From Streptococcus halotolerans (lineage in GTDB: Bacteria > Bacillota > Bacilli > Lactobacillales > Streptococcaceae), in contig NZ_CP014835.1 in the NCBI RefSeq assembly GCF_001598035.1, positions 248,001 through 312,000 on the forward strand: a DNA stretch of 64,000 nucleotides, read 5' to 3'. Positions 47,990 through 58,665 of this stretch are shown piece after piece. The notes below the pieces were generated by a model. That model saw only the letters and a program-made list of their open reading frames with translations, did not search any database and was not told the DNA's origin. How positions within the stretch are numbered: the stretch's first letter is position 1; each line of letters starts with the position of its first letter. The position numbers and the translations under genes are program-made.

Positions 47990-48826
47990 ATGATCATCGA
48001 GAAAGTGTATAACAATAATGTGATTCAAGTGAAAGACGATAAGGACCAAGAATTGATTGTTATGGGAAGAGGTCTTGGTTTTCAGAAAAAGATGGGTGAT
48101 GAAATTGATCAATCCAAGATTGAAAAGGTGTTTGCGCTTCAAAAAGGGAAATTGTCTTCTGATTTGGAGGATTTGTATGAGCAATTGCCACATGACGAGT
48201 TAACTAGTTTCCTGCAGGCCATTGATTGTTCGGAAAAAGCATTGGGTGTTACTTTTAATAGTAACCTACACCTATCGTTGACAGATCATTTGCATTTTAT
48301 GTTAGCGCGGGTAAAGCAGGGAATTACGATTTCTAACCCTCTAGCCTGGGAAGTTCGTAAATTTTATCCTAAGGAATATAAAGTAGCGCAAGAATTACTA
48401 GGTCGTCTAGGTGATGATTTTGGTTTATCTATTGACGATGATGAAGCTTCTTCCATTGCTTTGCATTTTATTAATGCTCAAAGTGAAAATGGCGACATTA
48501 ACCAGTCGCGACAGACGACTCGATTGGTGATTGATATTTTAGAGATTGTTCGATTACATTTTGGAAAAATGGTAGCGGAAGATAGTATCTCTTATAATCG
48601 TTTTGTAACCCATTTGCAGTATTTTGCGCAGCGTGTGGTGAATGGGTTGGTTCAAGGTTCCAATGATCCCTTCTTGTATGAGCAAATTAAGCAGAATTAT
48701 CCGGTGAGTTTTAGTTGTACTCAAAAAATTGCCCACTACGTGAAGGACAATTATGAGTTCGAGATGAGTATTGATGAAAAGGTGTATCTGACGATTCACA
48801 TTCAACGCATGCAAGATGCTCGGTAA
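47990..48826 (+). CDS. licT: LicT/BglG-family transcription antiterminator
   Basis: A 278-residue antiterminator: RNA-binding CAT domain (MIIEKVYNNNVIQVKDDKDQ, GRGLGFQKKMGDEID) at residues 1-56, PRD1 about 65-170 (with TDHLHFMLAR) and PRD2 about 171-278 with conserved His. When its sugar is present it is controlled by PTS phosphorylation and binds RAT RNA to prevent termination. ATG 47990 follows GGAG; ATG 47978 is an alternative. TTATAAT near 47954 is the likely -10. Its expected target RAT is 5.7 kb downstream before bglP. Confidence 0.92.
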   Translation: MIIEKVYNNNVIQVKDDKDQELIVMGRGLGFQKKMGDEIDQSKIEKVFALQKGKLSSDLEDLYEQLPHDELTSFLQAIDCSEKALGVTFNSNLHLSLTDHLHFMLARVKQGITISNPLAWEVRKFYPKEYKVAQELLGRLGDDFGLSIDDDEASSIALHFINAQSENGDINQSRQTTRLVIDILEIVRLHFGKMVAEDSISYNRFVTHLQYFAQRVVNGLVQGSNDPFLYEQIKQNYPVSFSCTQKIAHYVKDNYEFEMSIDEKVYLTIHIQRMQDAR

Positions 48827-49751
48827 CTTGAGAATGGCTGAAAGTGTCAACACTGTCCATAAGATGAGTCAAAGAACAGAGGTTAAAAAATCATTCTGAT
48901 TTAGATTTGAGGGTAAGACTCTAGTCATCATCATTCTTTCGAACCTTGGTTACTTTTTTCCTGAAAAGAGTTAACTAGGTAAAGGTATTCCTTTTAAAAG
49001 ACTGCTGTTTGATGTGATCGCTGATGTTACAGAAAAAGGTCAGGGAAAGTACATGAGAATGGGCATTAATACCCTACAAAAACAGCTTTTAGGTCATCCA
49101 TTATGTGTCAGTTGACTTTTCAAGTGATTTGATTTTCGACAGAATTTGTGGAGAGTGACTATTTTTGCCATAGGTTTGTCTTATGAAGTTGAGGTCATAA
49201 AAAAGGAGTCGTTGTCTAGTTGCCTGAAAATTAAGGTATTTAGACTTTGTGCTGACTGAATGTTGAATGAGAATTGATTTTAAGAGGGTGGATTGGAATA
49301 GTTCTTTCTTAAATAGTAATAGCATAAACAGTTGAGTGACGATTTGGCTTTTTCTTTTAGAAAGAATCAGATCGTTTTTTTTTACACCTTTCTAAGAAAT
49401 GGCAGCTTCTAATGTTTGACCGTATGTTTAGTTGTCAAACAAAGTATGAGTCGTTTTTAGCGGTGGATTTTCAGCTCCCGAGATTCACTCGTTCATAAGT
49501 TAGCATCGTGACAGAGTCAGATAAAACGAAGAGTTATCGGTAAAGCCCTTTCATACTTGGTTGACAGCCCTTTCTTTTAATGTTAGAGTGACTATTGTAG
49601 AAACAATTTAATCAAATATACCATGATACGATTTAGTTTTGCTCTTTTGACCACCATATAATTGTTGTGAAAGCGTATAGCCAAGGAAAAGAGGGTTAGT
49701 TGAACTAGTATCTGATAATTTGCAATTATTTTAGATTAGAAAGGAAAGGCT
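48827..49751. other. Intergenic licT-mgtA, mostly unrecognised
   Basis: No complete gene. A short open stretch about 48970-49113 reads LLFDVIADVTEKGQGKYMRM, a likely coding relic I cannot assign. Near the end, TATAAT at 49657-49662 is a weak promoter candidate for mgtA. I looked for an M-box magnesium riboswitch before mgtA and saw none. Confidence 0.5.
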
Positions 49752-52310
49752 ATGACAACTAAAAAAGAACAAGCTATTCGGCAATTAGCTCAATTACCAA
49801 CGCATCAATTATTAGAAGAGTTAAAGACTCAGCCAGAAGGATTAGATCATGAACAAGCCGAGCAACGCTTAGAACAATTCGGTCCTAATAAAATCAACGC
49901 TGAAAAACCAAGGACAGTCTGGCAGATTCTTAGGAGATGTTTTACTGATCCTTTCGTACTTGTTTTATCCCTCTTGATGATTGTCTCATTCGTGACAAGA
50001 GATATCGAGTCAGCAGTGGTTATGTTACTAATGATTATTGTCAGTGTCAGTATTTCATTTGTTCAGGAATATAAAGCCCAGCAATCGAGTCAGGCCTTGA
50101 AACAGATGATTGAGAATACGGCCACGGTGACACGGTCTGGTCAAAAGGTAGAAATTCCCATGGAAGACATCGTTCCTGGCGACATCATTACACTGACCAC
50201 TGGCGACATGATCCCTGCCGATGCTATCTTAATTCAGAGTCGAGACTTATTTATCAACCAATCTTCCTTAACCGGTGAGTCTGTTCCTGTTGAAAAAAGA
50301 CATGAGCGCGACTCTGATGATAGCAGTGCTATCTTTGACCAATCCAATTTGATTTTTATGGGGAGCGATGTGATTAGTGGTTCAGGCTTAGCAGTTATTA
50401 GCCACACTGGAGAAGCTACCTTATTTGGAGATATTGCTAAAAAAGCGACCAATCAGCGTCGGAAAAATACTTTTTCAAAAGGGTTAAGAGACGTCAGTAA
50501 GTTGCTGATTAGAATTATTGCCATTTTGTTTCCACTAGTCTTTCTTTTAAATGGCTTTTTCAAACACGATTGGAGTAATGCTTTTTTCTTCGCCATTGCT
50601 GTAGCTGTCGGTTTAACACCTGAAATGCTTCCTATGATTGTGACCAGTAACTTAGCCAAAGGAGCAAATCGTCTTGCTAAAGAAAAAGTTATTGTCAAAG
50701 AAAGCGAAGCCATTCAAAATTTAGGGGCTATGGACATTCTTTGTACAGATAAAACAGGGACCATCACTGAAGACCGTGTTGTCCTTGTTGAACACTTAGG
50801 CGCAGATGGTCAAAGTAATGAGCAAGTCATCGAGTATGCCTTTTTAAATTCCTATTATCAAACAGGTTGGCGAAATTTGATGGATGTTGCCGTTATTGAC
50901 TACTTTGAAAAGCACTTTGCCACACCCCATGCTTATCAACACAAGATTATTGATGAAATCCCCTTTGATTTCTCTAGACGTCGGATGAGTTTAATTGTTG
51001 ATCACAACACCCATCATTTGATGATTACCAAAGGCTCTATTGAAGAGGTCATCGAAGTGGCTACGCATGTCCATATCAATGGCACCAGACAAGCATTGAC
51101 CAAAGCCAGACAAGAACACTTTTTAGAACTCAGTGAAACCCTTAATGCCAAAGGGATGCGTGTTTTAGCTGTTGCCGCTAGAGATTTGGCTGAGCATGAT
51201 CTCGAATACAGTGTTTCTGATGAAAAAGAGATGACCATTCTAGGGTTAATAGGCTTTTTAGACCCAGCGAAACCCTCGGCGGCAGAGGCGATTCAAAACC
51301 TACATGAATACGGAGTCAATGTTAAAGTATTGACAGGAGATAATCCGATTGTCGCTGCTAAAGTTTGTGAAGATGTTGGTATTCGTTCAGATAAATACCT
51401 TTTAGGAACGGACATTGACCAGCTCTCTGATCATGATTTAAAAGAGATAATTGACAAGATACAGCTGTTTGCAAAATGCACACCCAATCAAAAATCTCGA
51501 CTCATTAGATTGTTGCAGGAAAAAGGGCATACTGTTGGCTTTATGGGGGATGGTATCAACGATGCACCTGCTCTCAGAACAGCTGATGTCGGCATTTCAG
51601 TGGATACTGCTGCAGACATTACCAAAGATGCTAGTTCGATTATTTTACTTGAAAAGAGCCTAATGGTTCTGGTAACAGGTGTGTTAGAAGGTCGAATCGT
51701 CTTTGAAAATATGATGAAATACATCAAATTAACCCTCAGCTCAAATTTTGGTAATGTCTTTTCAATCTTGATTGCCAGTATCTTTCTTCCTTTTCTTCCC
51801 ATGCTGTCCATGCAAATTTTACTCCAAAATCTCATTTATGATTTATCGCAATTAACACTTCCTTGGGACAATGTCGATAACAGTGCGATTGAAAAACCGA
51901 CCAATTGGAATTTGACGGAACTATGGAACTTTACCTGGAAAATCGGTCCTGTCAGCAGTATCTTTGATATTCTAACTTTTCTCGTCCTATGGTATGTGAT
52001 TGGGGCTAACAGTTTAGCAACACAAGGTATTTTCCAAGCTGGTTGGTTCGCTGTTGGATTAGCGACTCAAATAGGTGTCGTTCACATTGTTAGAACAAAC
52101 AAAATCCCATTTCTTCAAAGTCGTGCTAGTACTTTAGTGCTGGTTACCTCACTACTTGGGATTCTTTTAGGCTTTGTGATTTTACTAAGCCCCCTACACA
52201 CCTATGTTGATTTTGGGGAAATCCCTGGAGCATTTTGGTTCTGGTTTATTTTCTTGGTCTTTGGTTATTTAATAACGATTCAACTGTTGAAAAAACGCCT
52301 ACAATCGTAA
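49752..52310 (+). CDS. mgtA: MgtA-type magnesium-transporting P3B ATPase
   Basis: An 852-residue P-type ATPase: N-terminal cation-ATPase domain (GLDHEQAEQRLEQFGPNKIN), SLTGESVPV, the membrane motif AVGLTPEMLPMIV, phosphorylation site DKTGTITED and hinge GDGINDAPALRTADVGI; about ten membrane helices. The LTPEMLPMIVT helix is characteristic of MgtA/MgtB Mg2+ importers. It separates licT from the bgl PTS genes, an uncommon arrangement. Followed by a strong terminator. Confidence 0.92.
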   Translation: MTTKKEQAIRQLAQLPTHQLLEELKTQPEGLDHEQAEQRLEQFGPNKINAEKPRTVWQILRRCFTDPFVLVLSLLMIVSFVTRDIESAVVMLLMIIVSVSISFVQEYKAQQSSQALKQMIENTATVTRSGQKVEIPMEDIVPGDIITLTTGDMIPADAILIQSRDLFINQSSLTGESVPVEKRHERDSDDSSAIFDQSNLIFMGSDVISGSGLAVISHTGEATLFGDIAKKATNQRRKNTFSKGLRDVSKLLIRIIAILFPLVFLLNGFFKHDWSNAFFFAIAVAVGLTPEMLPMIVTSNLAKGANRLAKEKVIVKESEAIQNLGAMDILCTDKTGTITEDRVVLVEHLGADGQSNEQVIEYAFLNSYYQTGWRNLMDVAVIDYFEKHFATPHAYQHKIIDEIPFDFSRRRMSLIVDHNTHHLMITKGSIEEVIEVATHVHINGTRQALTKARQEHFLELSETLNAKGMRVLAVAARDLAEHDLEYSVSDEKEMTILGLIGFLDPAKPSAAEAIQNLHEYGVNVKVLTGDNPIVAAKVCEDVGIRSDKYLLGTDIDQLSDHDLKEIIDKIQLFAKCTPNQKSRLIRLLQEKGHTVGFMGDGINDAPALRTADVGISVDTAADITKDASSIILLEKSLMVLVTGVLEGRIVFENMMKYIKLTLSSNFGNVFSILIASIFLPFLPMLSMQILLQNLIYDLSQLTLPWDNVDNSAIEKPTNWNLTELWNFTWKIGPVSSIFDILTFLVLWYVIGANSLATQGIFQAGWFAVGLATQIGVVHIVRTNKIPFLQSRASTLVLVTSLLGILLGFVILLSPLHTYVDFGEIPGAFWFWFIFLVFGYLITIQLLKKRLQS

Positions 52311-52369
52311 TGATTTCCCTCTGTTGGGGATGATGAGATAGGATGCCAACTATTATTAAGATTGACGAA

Positions 52370-52410
52370 GTGTTATTCATCGGTTTTAAAGTCGATGAAT
52401 AACACTTTTT
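52370..52410 (+). terminator. mgtA terminator
   Basis: Perfect 13-bp stem GTGTTATTCATCG / CGATGAATAACAC followed by TTTTT. The remaining bases to 52640 show nothing recognised. Confidence 0.92.
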
Positions 52411-52651
52411 GTGTTCTTTTCCTACTCGGGTGGCTGACTAGAAAATACTAACCTTTAGACAGCGTGAAACATGTTGGTTTTGTTTTTTTAAAAGCCCCAT
52501 CAATGATAGCTGTTGATTTAAGGACATCCTAGAAAAGCAGTTTTGTAATCCTCAAAGGCCCCATTGGATTTGTTGGAGAATGTTCAAAAGAGCCCTTTAC
52601 TTTTCCCAACATTTTAGTCATAATGGTAAAAAACGACAAAGAAGGGTTATT

Positions 52652-53809
52652 ATGAAAGATATTTTATTACCTAAAGAGCTGGCTCAAGTCTTGTCTTCCG
52701 AAGAAGAGAAAAGGATTCAAGTAGCGATTACAGGTGATGGAAATCTCTTGTTGAAGTCATACCCCAAAAAGTCAGAACTGCCTATCAAAACTTGGGTTCT
52801 TATTCTAATCAATTCATTGATTAGCCTGATATGCTACCTGGTGTTAAGAATGACAGGGACAAGCCATCTCCCTCTGACAGGGAGACCTTCGATTTTTGCG
52901 GCTCTCTTAGTTGTGGGTGGAATTGTCAGTTTAGCAGTGTTTTTAGTTGGCTTTATTAAAAGTCGGGCTTATTTTTTAGATGGGCTTCCTAAACGCGTTT
53001 TTTGGCGAGTATTGCCTGTGATTGTCTTATCATTTGCTGTTGTCTTGGTACTGCTGATTCTAGGGATAGCTTGGGTTTTTGGTCAACTATTCAAAGGGAT
53101 TTTATTTGATCGCCTGACGGCTTCATTTTTATTGGGGATTTTAAGTTTTATCTTATCTTTCCTGATGACAATCTTGTCAGAGCGTTTGAGAGGAAACTGG
53201 CTGACTAGTCTTTTTTCAATCATTATCATTAGTGGTGTTGTTCTGGCTATGGTCAGTAACCAAAATAACCAGTGGTGGCAGGTTAATCTCAGCTTTCTTG
53301 GGACTAGTCAAGCTAATAACAGTTGGACCTTCAACCTTGCTTTGATGCTATCAGCCATGGTTTTGCTGGCTTTGATTGATTATCTCTTTGTTGCCTTACG
53401 TGTGAGATATGGAACCTCTAAGCGGTTGATGTTACTACAAGGTCTGCTCGTTTTATTGGCGCTTGATTTGGGAGCCGTTGGCTATTTTCCAAATGATAAT
53501 AGGTGGCACACGATTCATACAACTGTTGCTGGTTATCTGGTCTATATTATTATTGCCTTAATTGTGAGCGTTCGTTGGTTGTTACCAGATGTTAATCGCG
53601 ATTTTTTGGCGGCTTCCTATACGATAGGGGCACTCCTGGTGGTTCAAACAATCGCTTTTTATGGGCTAGGTTATCTGTCCTTAACGGCTTTTGAAATCCT
53701 GTCATTTTTACTGGCTTTTTCTTGGATTATCATGCTGTTAAACCGTTTAGAACAACTCTTGATGATAGAGGATTCAGAGATGATATACCTACTTAAAGTG
53801 ACTGATTAA
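52652..53809 (+). CDS. Multi-pass membrane protein, DUF998-like
   Basis: A 385-residue protein with a short cytosolic head (residues 1-45, LPKELAQVLSSEEEKRIQVA) and about ten hydrophobic segments. The stretch SWTFNLALMLSAMVLLALID and YFPNDNRWHTIHTTVAGYLV (conserved His) recalls the DUF998 family. Function unknown. ATG 52652 follows GAAGGG. It stands alone between two terminators. Confidence 0.7.
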   Translation: MKDILLPKELAQVLSSEEEKRIQVAITGDGNLLLKSYPKKSELPIKTWVLILINSLISLICYLVLRMTGTSHLPLTGRPSIFAALLVVGGIVSLAVFLVGFIKSRAYFLDGLPKRVFWRVLPVIVLSFAVVLVLLILGIAWVFGQLFKGILFDRLTASFLLGILSFILSFLMTILSERLRGNWLTSLFSIIIISGVVLAMVSNQNNQWWQVNLSFLGTSQANNSWTFNLALMLSAMVLLALIDYLFVALRVRYGTSKRLMLLQGLLVLLALDLGAVGYFPNDNRWHTIHTTVAGYLVYIIIALIVSVRWLLPDVNRDFLAASYTIGALLVVQTIAFYGLGYLSLTAFEILSFLLAFSWIIMLLNRLEQLLMIEDSEMIYLLKVTD

Positions 53810-53891
53810 GGTGTCCTGTGACCTGATTAAGGAGACAGGTCTCTATTAAGATTGTTTTTTAAAGACTATATAAAGAAAGCTATTTCTCCAA

Positions 53892-53940
53892 ACCCCAGAA
53901 TGGTATCGCTATTTGGCAATACTATTCTGAGGTATTTTTT
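53892..53940 (+). terminator. Terminator after the DUF998-like gene
   Basis: Stem ACCCCAGAATGGTAT / ATACTATTCTGAGGT (two mismatches), loop CGCTATTTGGCA, then TTTTTT. Bases 53941-54490 hold nothing I recognise. Confidence 0.85.
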
Positions 53941-54497
53941 ATCTGAGCCTATGGTTTTTCAATAGAATTGTACCTAAAAGGTAGTGAGCAATAACATCTT
54001 ATGGCGTTGCTCTTGATAACGTTTATGTACTGGTTACACGTCATTACGCTATACCGGAATGTTAACAGCAGTAGTGTCCAAACGAGCTTTATTTCCAATT
54101 GAGTTTTGCTTAGAGAAGCTCCGCCACTCGGCTTTTGACGTTAAGATTCTTGATCCCATTACTCAGAAAATAGCATGCTAGGCTAATAAGGCATGAGGCC
54201 AGTACATGAGCGAGGCAATTATCTAGCTTACAAGAAGTCCTCTCTTAGTGGTTGAAAAGTTAAATGATAGAAGCGACTTGGCTAATTCAAAGCAATTGGT
54301 TCAGCAGTTGTGGTGAGAGTCATTCAAAATAAAAAACACAACAAAAGATAAAGACTAGTATTCCATTAGTCACTCAAAGAGGAGATAGAAATGCAGTTGG
54401 ATAACCTAGTTTGATAGTCTGAAACGAGGTTCTGATCGAAAGGCTTGACTAGATAGAGCGTTTAAACCATTTAGTCACAAAATCTTCAAAAAAACTA

Positions 54498-54535
54498 AAA
54501 AAGCGCTTGCATTATTCAGAAAAGTCTGCTATGAT
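54498..54535 (+). promoter_or_regulatory. bglP promoter with overlapping cre site
   Basis: TTGCAT (54507-54512), 17-base spacer, TATGAT (54530-54535) with TGC before it (extended -10). AAAAAGCGCTTGCA (54498-54511) matches the cre consensus at 12 of 14 positions and overlaps the -35, so CcpA would block the promoter. Confidence 0.75.
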
Positions 54536-54549
54536 AATAAATATCAGAT

Positions 54550-56583
<2,034 letters not shown>

Positions 56584-56586
56584 AGA

Positions 56587-56634
56587 TATATCAATAAATA
56601 CTATCTGTTTTATCAGGTGGTATTTATTGATATA
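56587..56634. repeat. 15-bp inverted repeat downstream of bglP
   Basis: TATATCAATAAATAC and GTATTTATTGATATA pair perfectly around an 18-base loop. It is followed by As, not Ts, on the plus strand, so it is not a normal terminator; it may stabilise the bglP mRNA 3' end. Confidence 0.7.
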
Positions 56635-56640
56635 AAAAAA

Positions 56641-56654
56641 TGTAAGCGCTAAGT
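56641..56654 (+). promoter_or_regulatory. cre site before the esterase gene
   Basis: TGTAAGCGCTAAGT matches the CcpA cre consensus at 13 of 14 positions, 34 bases before the esterase start. Confidence 0.7.
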
Positions 56655-56687
56655 TTTTTTATATTCCCATCAAGAAAGGAAGTTTAT

Positions 56688-58364
56688 ATGAGAAAAATAT
56701 TCAGCCTGATATTTAGTATATTTGTATCTATTGTTTTGGTAGCATGTGGCCAGGAAACTGATAATACTGCCTTTAAGAATGACGTGGTTAAGGAAATTTC
56801 AACGGGTCCTCTTAAAGGGCATATTGATGAAGAGAACCAAGTTCTAGAATGGTTGGGGGTACCTTATGCGGAAGCCCCGGTTGGAGAACTAAGATGGAAG
56901 GCTCCACAACCTCCTAAAAAATGGAAAGAGGAGTTTGATGCTACGACTAAAGGTGATTCATTTATTCAATTATCGAATAGTGAAATTATTGGGACAGAAG
57001 AATCACTTAATTTAGATATTGTAAGACCAAACACAACTGATAGTAAACTACCTGTAATGGTTTTTATTCATGGAGGAAATAATCAGACTGGACATGCGCA
57101 AGAAATCAAAGGGAATGACTTTGTAAACGATGTGAATGCTGTTTATGTTTCTGTGAATTATCGTTTGGGAGCGCTAGGGTTTAATCCTTTAGAAGCATTA
57201 AAAAATGGCACTGATGAAGAGAATTCTGGGAATTTTACCTTACTTGATATTGCTGCTGCACTAGATTGGGTAGAACAAAATATTGAAACCTTTGGTGGAG
57301 ATAAGGATAATGTGACCCTGGTCGGTTTCTCAGCTGGCGGACGAGATGTTATGGCAACATTAATCTCCCCCCTGTTTAAAGATAAATATGATAAAGCTAT
57401 TTCATTCAGTGGTGGTATGACTTTGGCTGATGAATCAAATAGTCAACAAATTTTTGCCAAATCTATGGCTCCATTAGTAGTAGAAGATGGAAAGAAAGCG
57501 TCACTGGAAGAAGCTGAGAAGTGGTTGTTGTCATCCGACAAAGAAGTAAGAGACTACCTATATGATCTGTCTGCGGATCGTTTAGCTCCGCTAATGGGAA
57601 ATGCTGGTATTCGTATGTCAGTATTCCCCCATCTATACAAGGATGGAGTCGTTATTCCTAAGGAAGGGTTTGAAACTAAAAAATATAATGATGTTCCGTT
57701 ATTGCTGCTGACTGGTACGAGTGAATTTTCACTGTTTGCAGCGTTTGATCCCTATTTTGTATCGCCTGCAACGGATGGTAGTCTATTTGAAGATCAAGAG
57801 AAGTTGAAAGAGTTTGTTTTTGCAGAGACGTATGGTAGTGCCCTTTACCGCATGTCAAATACAGTGGATAGTGCAAGGGTTATGAGTGGTCTTTATAACT
57901 CGCCTATCTATATAACAAATATTTCTTATGGTGATGATAAGAGGGTTGCACCAAAAACCGCCCCACTCTTGGGAGCCTTTCATGGCGTATTTGAGCCTCT
58001 TCTGCAAGATTCCTCAAATTATGCCACTTTTATTGGTGATGATTTTAAATCTGCTGGTCCTAAGGAGTTGAGCGCAAACTTCAAAAGTTATTTGAAAGAG
58101 TTTATTGCCAATGGTAATCCGAATAGTGACCAGTTGCCTCAATGGAAAGAATGGACTGCTGAAAGAAACGAAATTCTTCAAATGGATGCAAGTAAAGAAG
58201 AAGCTAACATTCAAATGAGGGTAGACAAACAGACTTCTAAGGATATTATTGCAGAAATGAAGGCTGATACGACTCTATCAGCGGATAAAAAACAGGTTTT
58301 AGTGGATAATGTGATGAAAGGTAGATGGTTTAGTCAGCCCTTGGAAGAAGTAGTGTTTGAATAG
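56688..58364 (+). CDS. Lipoprotein type-B carboxylesterase
   Basis: A 558-residue alpha/beta hydrolase with a lipoprotein signal peptide (IVLVAC, lipobox Cys at residue 20), so it is tethered outside the membrane. The type-B carboxylesterase layout is clear: GVPYAEAPVGELRW, oxyanion region MVFIHGGNN, nucleophile elbow VGFSAGGRD (Ser), and a catalytic His candidate in GAFHGVFEP. It follows bglP and has its own cre. Removing acyl groups from glycosides before uptake is a plausible role; the substrate is unknown. Confidence 0.85.
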   Translation: MRKIFSLIFSIFVSIVLVACGQETDNTAFKNDVVKEISTGPLKGHIDEENQVLEWLGVPYAEAPVGELRWKAPQPPKKWKEEFDATTKGDSFIQLSNSEIIGTEESLNLDIVRPNTTDSKLPVMVFIHGGNNQTGHAQEIKGNDFVNDVNAVYVSVNYRLGALGFNPLEALKNGTDEENSGNFTLLDIAAALDWVEQNIETFGGDKDNVTLVGFSAGGRDVMATLISPLFKDKYDKAISFSGGMTLADESNSQQIFAKSMAPLVVEDGKKASLEEAEKWLLSSDKEVRDYLYDLSADRLAPLMGNAGIRMSVFPHLYKDGVVIPKEGFETKKYNDVPLLLLTGTSEFSLFAAFDPYFVSPATDGSLFEDQEKLKEFVFAETYGSALYRMSNTVDSARVMSGLYNSPIYITNISYGDDKRVAPKTAPLLGAFHGVFEPLLQDSSNYATFIGDDFKSAGPKELSANFKSYLKEFIANGNPNSDQLPQWKEWTAERNEILQMDASKEEANIQMRVDKQTSKDIIAEMKADTTLSADKKQVLVDNVMKGRWFSQPLEEVVFE

Positions 58365-58377
58365 ATAATTAAAACTT

Positions 58378-58433
58378 ATCCAAAATCAAAAACTAACTTT
58401 CTGTAAACATTGTTTGTTGACGATGGTTTTTAA
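58378..58433. repeat. 56-bp dispersed repeat, copy 2
   Basis: Matches 47532-47587 at 53 of 56 bases. It starts 13 bases after the esterase stop. The rest to 58650 has no recognised feature. Confidence 0.75.
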
Positions 58434-58665
58434 AATGGATTAGTCTAAATCTTGAATCACCTCTTGCAGCTTGTTCCCGACGTCATTAAGTGTTTTAAAC
58501 GTGGCTTTAAGAATAAGAGATTTAGAACATTAAATGAGGTCATTGATAACCTTCAAGAAGTGATTCAAACTTTGTCATCTTGTCAACTAAAGTCGATTGT
58601 GCAGCGGTAATGCCACGGTTGAATTTTTATTGCCGTTTAGTTTATTATTTTTGAAAGGATTTTTT

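Noticed and set aside
49113..49751. Possible M-box magnesium riboswitch before mgtA
   Set aside because: I looked for the conserved M-box core and a following terminator and found neither.
56587..56640. Long hairpin after bglP as an intrinsic terminator
   Set aside because: On the plus strand it is followed by A residues rather than Ts, so it lacks the U-tract; kept only as an inverted repeat.
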